Made by a program: the position numbers and the translations under genes
Origin: an uncultured Pelagibacteraceae bacterium
GTDB taxonomy: Bacteria > Pseudomonadota > Alphaproteobacteria > Pelagibacterales > Pelagibacteraceae
Direction: 5' to 3'
Assembly (NCBI GenBank): GCA_902616725.1
Contig: CACMTZ010000005.1
Coordinates: 1-64,000 of the forward strand
DNA length: 64,000 bases
Notes under the pieces: model-generated
What the model saw: the letters and a program-made list of their open reading frames with translations, nothing else
Told to the model about the DNA's origin: nothing
Databases searched by the model: none
Shown: in pieces, positions 19,245 to 27,784 of the stretch
Layout: each line of letters begins with the position of its first letter
Position numbering within the stretch: the stretch's first letter is position 1

Positions 19245-19935
19245 TTATAATCTTTAACTTTTTTTCTATTTTTATTTCTTTTGAATTTAGTCTGCATCTA
19301 TAAGCAAGAAAATTAACACCAGCTTTTTTCGCAATAAGATAGTTTTTATAATATTCTTCATCAATATCTTTCGCAATTTTAAAATTTTCCATATTTTGTA
19401 TTTGAACTAAGAAGATCAAATATGATTTATAACCTTTTTTTATGGCATCAATAAGGGTAAGAAGATGTTTTGAACCTCTTGTAGTAATTGCATCAGGAAA
19501 TTCAGCAGTTTTTTTCTCTCTAAAAAGAGTTACATTTTTTACCTCGATAAAGATTTTTTGCCTTTTTTTCTCTATAAAAAAATCAAACCTAGTTTCTTTG
19601 TTGTAAAAAACTTCTGACTTTATGCTATCATTGTTTTTTAATTCATTTATTAAATTAGCATTTAGTCCATGTTCAACAATTTTGTTAGCCATGTGAGTAT
19701 TTACACCAACTAAATTATCTCTGGCTTTTATCAACTCTAAACCATATTTTAGTTTTCTTTTTGGATTATCATTTTTTAGTAAGTAAACTTCATTTCCCTC
19801 ATCAAGCAGACCTTTCATTGAGCCTGTATTTGGACAATGGGCTGTAACAACCTCTTTATTTATTTTTACATCTACAAAAAAACGTTTATATCTTTTGATT
19901 AATTTGCCTTTTATTAAAGACTTGGTAAATTCCAT
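19237..19935 (-). CDS. sfsA: SfsA family protein (sugar fermentation stimulation protein homolog)
   Basis: Conserved protein with a nuclease-like fold; its true function is unclear even in E. coli, where overexpression affects maltose genes. The start chosen is ATG at 19935, giving MEFTKSLIKGKLIKRYKRFF, which lines up with the E. coli N-terminus (MEF...LIQRYKRF). An upstream in-frame TTG at 19941 would add only two residues. AHCPNTGSMKGLL and FIEVKNVTL with FPDAITTRGSKHL are family signatures; the latter resembles PD-(D/E)XK nuclease motifs. Only 18 bases separate this ATG from the divergent cinA-like ATG, so the promoters must lie in coding sequence. Confidence 0.92.
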   Translation of the reverse strand: MEFTKSLIKGKLIKRYKRFFVDVKINKEVVTAHCPNTGSMKGLLDEGNEVYLLKNDNPKRKLKYGLELIKARDNLVGVNTHMANKIVEHGLNANLINELKNNDSIKSEVFYNKETRFDFFIEKKRQKIFIEVKNVTLFREKKTAEFPDAITTRGSKHLLTLIDAIKKGYKSYLIFLVQIQNMENFKIAKDIDEEYYKNYLIAKKAGVNFLAYRCRLNSKEIKIEKKLKIINE

Positions 19936-19953
19936 ATTCAAATTATAGATAAT

Positions 19954-20703
19954 ATGTCAAAAAATACAAAAGTTAATGCTGCTATATTAATTATTGGAAA
20001 TGAAATTCTTTCTGGCAGAACTCAAGACACGAATACTAGCACTTTAGCTGTTTGGTTAAATTCACTTGGAGTTCAAGTGAACGAAGTAAGAGTTATACCA
20101 GATACAAAAAAAATTATAATTGAAACTTTAAATGTCTTAAGAAAAAATAATGACTATGTATTTACAACTGGTGGTATTGGTCCAACACATGATGATATTA
20201 CAGCTGAGTCAGTTTCTGAAGCTTTTGGACTAAAATATGAAATACATCAAGAAGCCTATAAAATATTAGAGAGTTATTACAAATCTGGTGAATTTAATGA
20301 AGGAAGACAAAAAATGGTTTGGATGCCACATAATGCAGAATTAATTTTAAATCCTACAAGTGGTGCACCAGGATTTAGTGTTGAGAATGTATTTTGTTTA
20401 CCAGGGGTTCCATCAATTTTAAAATCAATGCTGGGAAGCTTGAAACAAAAAATCATAGGTGGTGATCCAATATTAAGCCACACAATTAGTTTAAGAACTG
20501 TAGAAAGTGAAATTGCCAACTCTTTATCAAAAGTTCAAGATCAGAATAAAGATGTAGAAATTGGAAGTTACCCTTTTTTTCATGCAGGTAAACTTGGGGT
20601 ATCAATAGTTCTTAGATCTGAAAATCAATCAAAAATTGATAGTTGTAATGCTCAAATTTTAGATTTTATAAAAGAAAAAAAAATAGAAATAGTAGATCGA
20701 TAA
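19954..20703 (+). CDS. CinA-like / molybdopterin-binding domain protein
   Basis: MoaB/Mog-like fold equal to the N-terminal half of CinA (competence/damage-inducible protein A). AAILIIGNEILSGRTQDTNTS and TTGGIGPTHDDITAESV are the paired signatures of this domain, and FCLPGVPSILKSML follows. The C-terminal nicotinamide-nucleotide deamidase domain (about 160 residues) is absent; the 249-residue protein ends without it. In the full CinA this half has ADP-ribose pyrophosphatase activity, which may hold here, but that is inference. The next gene begins directly after its stop with no gap. Confidence 0.85.
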   Translation: MSKNTKVNAAILIIGNEILSGRTQDTNTSTLAVWLNSLGVQVNEVRVIPDTKKIIIETLNVLRKNNDYVFTTGGIGPTHDDITAESVSEAFGLKYEIHQEAYKILESYYKSGEFNEGRQKMVWMPHNAELILNPTSGAPGFSVENVFCLPGVPSILKSMLGSLKQKIIGGDPILSHTISLRTVESEIANSLSKVQDQNKDVEIGSYPFFHAGKLGVSIVLRSENQSKIDSCNAQILDFIKEKKIEIVDR

Positions 20704-21105
20704 ATGCTTTATTTTGCTTATGGCAGTAACTTACATCATTTTCAAATGAAAAGAAGATGTAAGGATAGTATTTTTTTAAAAAAAATAAATTTAAAAGATT
20801 TTAAATTAACCTTTAGAAGCAAATATAGAGCAGCAGATATAGAGCCAAAAAAAAATTCAATTGTGCCAGGTGGACTTTTTGAAATAAGTAAAAGTGATGA
20901 AAAAAAACTTGATATTTATGAGGATTATCCAATTTTGTATAAAAAGTATTATTTTCAATATTATGGAAAAAAAGTTATGACTTACACAATGGTGAAAAAA
21001 ACACCTTTTAGATTTCCTACAGAAAGATACCTGAATATTGTTAAACGTGGATATAAAGATTGTAAACTTAATTTAAACTTTTTGAAAAAAGCACTCTCTA
21101 ATTGA
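20704..21105 (+). CDS. Gamma-glutamylcyclotransferase-like protein
   Basis: Small (133 residues) AIG2/GGCT-fold protein. The family signature YGSNL at residues 6-10 binds the gamma-glutamyl group. PGGLFEIS and the downstream acidic LDIYEDYP contain Glu73, in the place of the catalytic Glu. Members cleave gamma-glutamyl amino acids to 5-oxoproline or act on gamma-glutamylamines; the substrate here is not known. The gene starts on the base after the cinA-like stop and leads by 12 bases into the surface-glycan cluster. Confidence 0.82.
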   Translation: MLYFAYGSNLHHFQMKRRCKDSIFLKKINLKDFKLTFRSKYRAADIEPKKNSIVPGGLFEISKSDEKKLDIYEDYPILYKKYYFQYYGKKVMTYTMVKKTPFRFPTERYLNIVKRGYKDCKLNLNFLKKALSN

Positions 21106-21117
21106 TTTTTAAAATTT

Positions 21118-22596
21118 ATGAAAAAAAATATATTTGATAGTAATAAGTTGATATATTTTTTTTTATGTATTTTATTTGTTTTAACCATCCAGATATTTGA
21201 TCACTATAGAGGTAATGCAGCTCATCTAATTCACTCAATTAAATTTTTTGATACAAATAAATTAGAGAATGATTGGATTGCAAATCAAGCGCATCATTTA
21301 CCACTTTTTGCACAATTTAATCACTTTTTAATAAAATTTTTTTCAGTAAAAATTATATATTTTGTACATAGCTTATTATTGGGATTATGTGTTTTATTTT
21401 TATTCCTTGTTTCTAAAAACTTATTTCCAAGATTAGGTTCTAGAAATTTAAGCATTATATGGTTTGCTTTATTCATTATATTATTTCATGAAAATAGCTT
21501 TTTTTCTGGTGTCGCTGGTCAAAGTATTATTGATGTTGGTTATCAACCTGCCAGTTTTGGAATATTATTTTTCGTTGGCATTTATTTCTATTTATTGGAT
21601 AGAATTTTCTTAAGTGTTCTATTTATTTGTTTAGGTGCATCTTTTCATCCAACTTATGTTTTGCATTCAGGTTTTTTAATCTCTGGGATCTTAATTTATT
21701 ATCTTACTTCAAAAAATTACTCATTATTTTTAAAAACTTTATTTTCATATATAATTTTAATTCTTCCTATTACTATTTTTATAATAATAAATTTTATGTT
21801 TGTTGATGAAAATTTGACTACAATTGGCCAAAATATACTTTTTGAGAGAATAAAACATCATGCGGATATTCATCAATGGTTATCTTATAAAGATGGTATT
21901 TTTTTGTTAACCTATTTCATTTCGCTATACTTAACAAAACACAATAGACGTTTTTTTATATTTTTTTTTATTTTTGGATTTTGCTCAATATTTTTAAGTA
22001 CATTACAATATTTTATAGAAAATACATCTCTAGCATTGGCATTTCCATGGAGGAGTTCAGTATTTTTAGCACCTATTTCATCTGTTATAATTTTATCTTA
22101 TTTAATCCAAAAACTAAGATTAAATGTAGATAAAATTAAATTAATTTCATATATGTTAATAACATTATCCACTTTTATTTTTGGTTATAAGTCTCACTTT
22201 ATTGAAAATTCAAATAGAAATTTTAGTGAAAAATTAAAATTAACAGAAAGCATTAAAAAAAATTTTAGTAAAATTGATAGAATATTAATTCCTCCAAAAT
22301 TAGATTATGTACGTATGTATAGTGGACTACCAATTTTTATCGATTGGAAACACCATGCATTTAGATTTGATCAAGTTATTGAATGGAAAAAAAGAATGGA
22401 TTTAGCAAATGATTTTTATGCTAGCAAAAAAATTGAGGATCAAGGCATAAAGTTAGAAGAAATCCAAAAAATTGAGTATATTTCCCATGTACTTATTAAA
22501 AGAGATAAGTTAAAGATTGATTGTAATGATTTAATCAATCATAAAGTATTTGTATTAGTCGATGTTAACGATTGTTATAATATTAATCTTAAATAA
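21118..22596 (+). CDS. Polytopic membrane protein of a surface-glycan cluster, possible GT-C type
   Basis: A 492-residue protein with roughly ten hydrophobic segments from residue 12 to about 355, then a soluble C-terminal part (about 375-492). An early acidic/His stretch, NDWIANQAHHLP (about 57-68), sits in the first extracytoplasmic loop, as in GT-C glycosyltransferases that use lipid-linked sugars. The segment FPWRSSVFLAPIS and the later LPIFIDWKHHAF recall uncharacterised membrane proteins I cannot name with confidence. It heads a run of glycan genes with 0-16 base spacing. Function is unproven; an O-antigen-processing or lipid-glycosylating role is an inference from location and topology. 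Confidence 0.6.
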   Translation: MKKNIFDSNKLIYFFLCILFVLTIQIFDHYRGNAAHLIHSIKFFDTNKLENDWIANQAHHLPLFAQFNHFLIKFFSVKIIYFVHSLLLGLCVLFLFLVSKNLFPRLGSRNLSIIWFALFIILFHENSFFSGVAGQSIIDVGYQPASFGILFFVGIYFYLLDRIFLSVLFICLGASFHPTYVLHSGFLISGILIYYLTSKNYSLFLKTLFSYIILILPITIFIIINFMFVDENLTTIGQNILFERIKHHADIHQWLSYKDGIFLLTYFISLYLTKHNRRFFIFFFIFGFCSIFLSTLQYFIENTSLALAFPWRSSVFLAPISSVIILSYLIQKLRLNVDKIKLISYMLITLSTFIFGYKSHFIENSNRNFSEKLKLTESIKKNFSKIDRILIPPKLDYVRMYSGLPIFIDWKHHAFRFDQVIEWKKRMDLANDFYASKKIEDQGIKLEEIQKIEYISHVLIKRDKLKIDCNDLINHKVFVLVDVNDCYNINLK

Positions 22597-22612
22597 TTAA
22601 AATTCATTAAAA

Positions 22613-23461
22613 ATGAATTATCTTTTTTATAAAATTAAAATACTTTTTTTACGTATTTTAGGATATGAAAAACCCTTAAGAGTTGCTTTGTTAAAGTACC
22701 TAAGTTTAAAATTTACAACTTTTAGACCACATTATGAAACTTTGATTTATGAATCGTCAAAAAATGCAATTAAATTAGGCCATAATGAAATTAATATTAT
22801 TGAATTAGGTGTTGCGGGGGGAGATGGAATAAGATCCTTGCAAAAATACAAAAAAAAAATTGAAAGAGTTTTAAAAATAAAAATAAACATAATTGGTTTT
22901 GATACAGGTTCTGGATTACCAAAGATAACAAATAAAAAAGATTTGCCTTTTTTTTGGAAACAAGGAGACTACACAAACAAAGATTTGAGCTTATTAGAAG
23001 ATGATGCAAAAAGAATTAAGATATACCAAGGTGATATTTCATCAACTTTGGAAGAATTTGTATCTAAAGATCAAAAAAAAATTGGATTAATAATTTTCGA
23101 TTTAGATCTTTATTCATCAACAAAATTATTTTTGGATAAAATTCCTTATCTATCAAAAAAAAATTTATTACTTCCAAGAACTTTTTGTTATTTTGATGAC
23201 TTATTTATAGCTGATTATTTCTTAGATGATACTAATGGTGAACCCTTAGCAATAAATGAATTTAATAATAAATTTACAGATTTTAAATTAGGAAAATGTC
23301 TTGATCATATAAATGATTTTAAGTTTCCTTTAGCAAAAGGTCAGATATATACATTACATGACTTAAATAATGTAGATTATGAAAAATATATTGGCATATA
23401 TGATAGCGATAGCTTGTCTGGAAAAGATAAAGATAAATTTAGATCTATACTAGATGATTAA
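22613..23461 (+). CDS. Class I SAM-dependent methyltransferase-like protein (TylF/macrocin-type)
   Basis: A Rossmann-type protein of 282 residues. NIIELGVAGGDGIRSL at about 61-76 is a SAM-binding motif I. IGFDTGSGLP follows at the second strand. LIIFDLDLYSSTKLFLD holds the acidic metal-binding pair seen in macrocin-O-methyltransferase-like enzymes. The acceptor is unknown; in this setting a sugar hydroxyl of a surface polysaccharide is plausible. It sits 16 bases after the membrane protein gene and overlaps the next glycosyltransferase gene by 8 bases. Confidence 0.7.
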   Translation: MNYLFYKIKILFLRILGYEKPLRVALLKYLSLKFTTFRPHYETLIYESSKNAIKLGHNEINIIELGVAGGDGIRSLQKYKKKIERVLKIKINIIGFDTGSGLPKITNKKDLPFFWKQGDYTNKDLSLLEDDAKRIKIYQGDISSTLEEFVSKDQKKIGLIIFDLDLYSSTKLFLDKIPYLSKKNLLLPRTFCYFDDLFIADYFLDDTNGEPLAINEFNNKFTDFKLGKCLDHINDFKFPLAKGQIYTLHDLNNVDYEKYIGIYDSDSLSGKDKDKFRSILDD

Positions 23462-24155
23462 ATATGAAAACTTATATTCCGTATCAATAATATTACCTAT
23501 TTTAAATGAGATAAATTCACTAAAAAAAACAATAAAAATTTTAAATAAGATAAATATTCGAAAGGAATATTTAATAATTTTTTCAAATAAATTGACTAGT
23601 TCTGAGGTTAAAAAAGAGATATTTAATCTAAAAAAAAAATATAAAAATATACTCCTTAAACCTCAACAAAGACCTTTTGTAGGTGGTGCAATAGATTTAG
23701 GTATAAAACTTGCAAAAAAAAAATATATTGTGATCATGGCTTCAGATTTAGAAACCAACCCTCATGAATTAAAAAAGATGATTAAAATAAGCAAAAAAAA
23801 TCCAGATTCTATTATTTCAGCAGATAGATGGATTAGTCAAAAAGGTTTTAATAATTACGGCATAATAAAATTTTTCGCAAATTTTTTTTTTCAAAAACTA
23901 ATAAAAATTTTTTTTAAACAGAAAATTCTTGATTTTACGTTTGCTTATAGACTCTATCCAAAGGATGCACTTAAGAATTATAAAATTAAAGAGCTAAGAC
24001 ATGGCTTTGCCCTAGAAATATTGTTAAATCCTATTAAAAAAGGTTTTAAAGTTATAACATTTCCTGCAGAATGGAAAAAAAGAGTTGAAGGTAACTCATC
24101 AATTACGATAGAAAGTTATTTTTCATATCTAAAAGTTCTTTTAAGAAATATATGA
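23454..24155 (+). CDS. Glycosyltransferase family 2 protein
   Basis: GT-A fold glycosyltransferase of 233 residues resembling the catalytic domain of dolichyl-/polyprenyl-phosphate mannosyltransferases. SIILPILNEINSLKKTI is the typical nucleotide-binding opening. VIMASDLETNPHE carries the acidic metal-binding Asp/Glu, and LRHGFALEILLN the expected acceptor helix. It lacks the C-terminal membrane segments found in many polyprenyl-phosphate sugar synthases. Its start lies 8 bases inside the end of the methyltransferase gene and its stop overlaps the next gene by four bases. Donor and acceptor cannot be read from sequence. Confidence 0.82.
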   Translation: MIKYENLYSVSIILPILNEINSLKKTIKILNKINIRKEYLIIFSNKLTSSEVKKEIFNLKKKYKNILLKPQQRPFVGGAIDLGIKLAKKKYIVIMASDLETNPHELKKMIKISKKNPDSIISADRWISQKGFNNYGIIKFFANFFFQKLIKIFFKQKILDFTFAYRLYPKDALKNYKIKELRHGFALEILLNPIKKGFKVITFPAEWKKRVEGNSSITIESYFSYLKVLLRNI

Positions 24156-25060
24156 TTTATATAGCAACAACAACAATTAATAAACCGACAAAAGCTCTAA
24201 AACTTTTTGCAAAAAATAAGAATTGTAAACTAGTTGTTGCTTTAGATAAAAAGTCCAAAAAATTTAAATTAAATAACACAATTACTTTAAGTACTAACTA
24301 TCAAGAGAAAAAATGGCCTAAGTTGTCAAAATTAGTTGGATGGAACTGCATTCAGAGAAGAAATTTTGCAATATTAGAGGCTTTTGAGAGAGGAGCTGAA
24401 ATAGTTGCTTTAATCGACGATGATAATATTCCATATAATAATTGGTTTAAAAATATTTACATCAATAAAAAAATAAAATGCAAAGAGATTAAGACTAATA
24501 AAATAATATTTGATCCAGTTGGATATACTAACCATAATAATCTTTGGCATAGAGGGTTGCCACTTGAACTTGTAAATAATCGAAAATATAAAAATAGCAA
24601 AAAATGTTTGATCAAACCAGATATACAAGCAAATTTTTGGAATGGTGATCCTGATGTCGATGCTGTATGTAGAATGATATTTAAGCCTGAGTGTATTTTT
24701 CAAAAAAATTTTTTTCCTTTTTTTTCAAGAAAAATTTCACCGTTTAACTCTCAAAATACTCTTATTCACAGGCGAGCTATAAAAGATTATTTTTTATTCC
24801 CGCATATAGGAAGAATGGATGATATTTGGGCTGCATTTTATATGACTTCAAAAAAATATAGAGTTATCTATAGCGAACCAACAGTTTATCAAAAAAGAAA
24901 TGTCCATAATTTGATAAAGGATTTTAAGGATGAGTATATAGGATATACCAATTCTCTTAATCTTGTGGAAAGTTTATATAAAAATCCAGAAAATATTTAC
25001 AAATATTTACCAAAAAAAAGTTCATTAGCTTTTGATGAATGGAAGAAAATTACAAGTTAA
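24152..25060 (+). CDS. STELLO/RGP-like glycosyltransferase-related protein
   Basis: A 302-residue protein whose start, MIYIATTTINKPTKAL, and central IVALIDDDNIPYNNW (DDD acidic motif near residue 90-92) resemble the reversibly glycosylated polypeptide and STELLO/DUF288 group. Members of that group either interconvert UDP-arabinose forms or assist glycan synthesis. A second region with NFWNGDPDVDAVCRM (around 165-180) and HIGRMDDIWAAFYMTSK (around 220) also fits. Homologs are best known from plants and protists but occur in bacterial polysaccharide clusters. It is coupled to the GT2 gene by ATGA. The family call is from motif memory, not a search. Confidence 0.6.
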   Translation: MIYIATTTINKPTKALKLFAKNKNCKLVVALDKKSKKFKLNNTITLSTNYQEKKWPKLSKLVGWNCIQRRNFAILEAFERGAEIVALIDDDNIPYNNWFKNIYINKKIKCKEIKTNKIIFDPVGYTNHNNLWHRGLPLELVNNRKYKNSKKCLIKPDIQANFWNGDPDVDAVCRMIFKPECIFQKNFFPFFSRKISPFNSQNTLIHRRAIKDYFLFPHIGRMDDIWAAFYMTSKKYRVIYSEPTVYQKRNVHNLIKDFKDEYIGYTNSLNLVESLYKNPENIYKYLPKKSSLAFDEWKKITS

Positions 25061-25066
25061 AAAAAT

Positions 25067-26056
25067 ATGAATATACTGATATTTGGTGGCGCTGGTTTTG
25101 TTGGTAGACATTATACACAATATTTTTTAAACAAAGGCAAGTTTGTTGAAATAATTGATAATATTGCTCCACTTTCCGGAGGGATACATCCAAAAAAATG
25201 GAAATTATTTAATCCATATAAATTTAATAAGAAATTTAAGTTTATAAAACAAGATTGTAGGAAATTCTTTAAACAAAAATTAACAAAGAAATACAATTTA
25301 ATTATCAATTTAGCAGCTATAGTTGGTGGAAGAGAAGTTATAGAAAATAATCCATTGGCAATAGCTGAAGATTTAGAAATCGACACCGCTTTTTGGAGAT
25401 GGTCTGTTAAAAATAAAAATAAGATTGGGCATGTAATTACATATTCTTCTAGTGCCGCATATCCAGTAAGTTTACAGAGAAGAAAAAATTATAGATTATT
25501 AAAAGAGTCAGATATTGATTTTTCTAAAAATAATTTAGGTAAGCCAGATCTTTCTTATGGATGGGCAAAATTAAATAATGAATATTTGGCCTCAATTGCA
25601 TTTGAAAAACATGGAATTAAAAATACAATTTTCAGACCTTTCTCTGGATATGGCTCTGATCAAGATTTAAATTATCCATTTCCAAGTATCATAAAAAGAG
25701 CAATAAGTCATCGATCTAACAAGAATTTTATAGTTTGGGGAAGTGGACATCAAATGAGAGATTTTATACATATAAAAGATGTAATTAGAGGTTCTCTCTT
25801 AATAACAAAAAAAGTTAAAAATGGTAAAGCAATTAATTTATCCTCAGGAAAATTTCTAAGTTTTATTTCATTATCTAAAAAGATATTTAAAATATTAGGA
25901 AAAAAAAATCTTAAAGTAATTGGAAATTCAACAAAACCCGAGGGTGTTTTTGCAAGAGGTGGTTCAAGGTTGCTTCAAAAAAAGTACGGTTTTGTTCCCA
26001 AAGTATCAATTGATCAAGGTATTAAGTGGGCAATAGAATACTTTAAGAATTATTAA
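25067..26056 (+). CDS. NAD-dependent sugar-nucleotide epimerase/dehydratase (SDR)
   Basis: Extended short-chain dehydrogenase of 329 residues. The NAD-binding GGAGFVG is at residues 7-13, SSSAAYPVS provides the catalytic Ser/Thr, and Tyr164/Lys168 in SYGWAKLNNE are the catalytic pair. FRPFSGYGSDQ and a substrate-binding C-terminal half follow. Such proteins epimerise or dehydrate nucleotide sugars such as GDP-mannose or UDP-glucose. The exact product is not readable. It is the last plus-strand gene of the glycan run, 6 bases behind its neighbour. Its stop codon shares TTAA with the stop of the convergent TPR-GT9 gene. Confidence 0.85.
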   Translation: MNILIFGGAGFVGRHYTQYFLNKGKFVEIIDNIAPLSGGIHPKKWKLFNPYKFNKKFKFIKQDCRKFFKQKLTKKYNLIINLAAIVGGREVIENNPLAIAEDLEIDTAFWRWSVKNKNKIGHVITYSSSAAYPVSLQRRKNYRLLKESDIDFSKNNLGKPDLSYGWAKLNNEYLASIAFEKHGIKNTIFRPFSGYGSDQDLNYPFPSIIKRAISHRSNKNFIVWGSGHQMRDFIHIKDVIRGSLLITKKVKNGKAINLSSGKFLSFISLSKKIFKILGKKNLKVIGNSTKPEGVFARGGSRLLQKKYGFVPKVSIDQGIKWAIEYFKNY

Positions 26057-27768
26057 AAATTTTTACTCGATATTTTTTTTTCTAATTCTTCATAAATCTG
26101 ACTTTCAACATTACTCCAGTCATTAAATTTTTCTTGTTTAAAAATTTTTAAACTTAAATATGGGTTGATCTTATTAAATTCGCCCCACCTCCAATCAGGA
26201 TACAAGCTCAACATGGCCCAAGTCTCTTTATTTAGAGATGCTGATAAATGCAAAATTGATGTATCACTTGTTATCACTAAATCTAGAGTTTTAATAATTG
26301 ATGCGATTTCATCAAGTTTGTATTTACTATAATCGATTAAATTTAATGACTTAAAATCTTTTTTATCTCTTTCCCAGATTTCGTTCTGTAAACAAACAAA
26401 ATTTGCATTTAGCGAAAATATTTTTTTTAGATCTTTAAGAGGTATAGATCTGTAAGGTTCATTTGCACCATTGTAACTACCCGACCAAACAAAACCTATA
26501 TTTAGTTTATTAGTTATTAATTTATTTTTCCATTTAATGTCACTCTCTAGGTTTGTTTGTATAAGATTTTCTTTTTCTCTAAATTTTTCTTTGTAAAAAA
26601 ATTTTATCAATGAGCCCAATGCTATTTTAAAATCAAATTGTGAATTTCTACAATTATCAATAGTTTCAATTGTTAAATTTGGAATTTCATTATTAAAAAG
26701 ATTTTTAATACTTTCTTGGACAACAAAAGTAACATTCCGTGATATCTTTGTAAGTGGTAGTATATATTTTGAAAATTGAATAGAATCACCTAAACCTTGC
26801 TCATTAAATACAACAATACTTTTTTTATTAATTTCTTCACCATTCCATTCCTTTATCTTTTTAAAAAAATCTGTTATTTTTGAATTTCGATATTCGTAAT
26901 ATTTCCAACCTTCTTCAAATTTTCCTTCTTTTAATAGTTTAATTCCATAATAATTAAAAAATTCAGGTTCATTCTCAATTTGAATTTTTGATTGTGCCAA
27001 AAGTTTATCACATTCGTCCTTTCTATTGATATTAGAATATAAGATTAAGAGTGTTACTAGAAATTTAGGAATGTTTTTATGTTTTTCTAAAATTGATATT
27101 GCTTCTTTAATTTGATCTTTAAGAATTAGATATCTGGCTTTATTATATTGAAAATCTATAAAATTATTGTCTATAGACTCAGCTTTTTTAAAATATATAT
27201 CGGAGCTTTTAATATCTCGTAATAGGATACAACTATTAAACAAATTATTTATTATTATCTTATCTTCTCCATAATTAATTCCTTTTAGAAAAAAATCATT
27301 AGCAATTTTTGGTTTGTTTTTTTTAAGATACATACAACCAATATTGTTAAAAGCTTGTTTTTTATTTCTTCCATTCAAATCAATATATTTTTGATAATAT
27401 CTTAAAGCTTCACTCAAATTATTATTAAGATCATATGCATAAGCTAAATTATAATTGTACTCAATATTTGATGAATTTATTTCAACAAGTTTTTTTGCAT
27501 AAAATAAAAGTTCTTTAAAAGATTTTTTTTTTAAATATAGTAAATAAAGATTTTTAATTGGATCTTCAAAGTTTTGATCAATCTCAATTGATCTCAAAAA
27601 ATTCTTCTCGCTTAAATCTAGATTTTTTTGAATAAGGTATATAACCCCTTTAAAATTATATATGATATGCTGATTTTTTTTCTCAATAATTGCTTCACAT
27701 AATTCTAAAGCTTTTTCGAAATTTTTATTTTTTATATTTTCAGCAATTTTCCCAAGATTCGTCATCAC
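26053..27768 (-). CDS. TPR-repeat protein with C-terminal GT9-like glycosyltransferase domain
   Basis: A 571-residue protein. The first half (about 1-300) is a chain of tetratricopeptide-like helix pairs such as AEDYNYNLAYAYDL-type and AFNNIGCMYLKKNKP. The second half (about 315-565) resembles heptosyltransferase-type GT9 proteins: FNEQGLGDSIQFSKYILPL, NIGFVWSGSYNGANEPYRS, then LDLVITSDTSILHLSASLN, the GT9 donor-binding signature. Proteins with this build are common in marine alphaproteobacteria, but the acceptor is not known; protein or surface-glycan glycosylation is a guess. It follows the GH13 gene by 16 bases on the same strand, so may be co-transcribed with the glucosylglycerate genes. 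Confidence 0.78.
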   Translation of the reverse strand: MMTNLGKIAENIKNKNFEKALELCEAIIEKKNQHIIYNFKGVIYLIQKNLDLSEKNFLRSIEIDQNFEDPIKNLYLLYLKKKSFKELLFYAKKLVEINSSNIEYNYNLAYAYDLNNNLSEALRYYQKYIDLNGRNKKQAFNNIGCMYLKKNKPKIANDFFLKGINYGEDKIIINNLFNSCILLRDIKSSDIYFKKAESIDNNFIDFQYNKARYLILKDQIKEAISILEKHKNIPKFLVTLLILYSNINRKDECDKLLAQSKIQIENEPEFFNYYGIKLLKEGKFEEGWKYYEYRNSKITDFFKKIKEWNGEEINKKSIVVFNEQGLGDSIQFSKYILPLTKISRNVTFVVQESIKNLFNNEIPNLTIETIDNCRNSQFDFKIALGSLIKFFYKEKFREKENLIQTNLESDIKWKNKLITNKLNIGFVWSGSYNGANEPYRSIPLKDLKKIFSLNANFVCLQNEIWERDKKDFKSLNLIDYSKYKLDEIASIIKTLDLVITSDTSILHLSASLNKETWAMLSLYPDWRWGEFNKINPYLSLKIFKQEKFNDWSNVESQIYEELEKKISSKNF

Positions 27769-27784
27769 AAAAACTCAAAAATAA

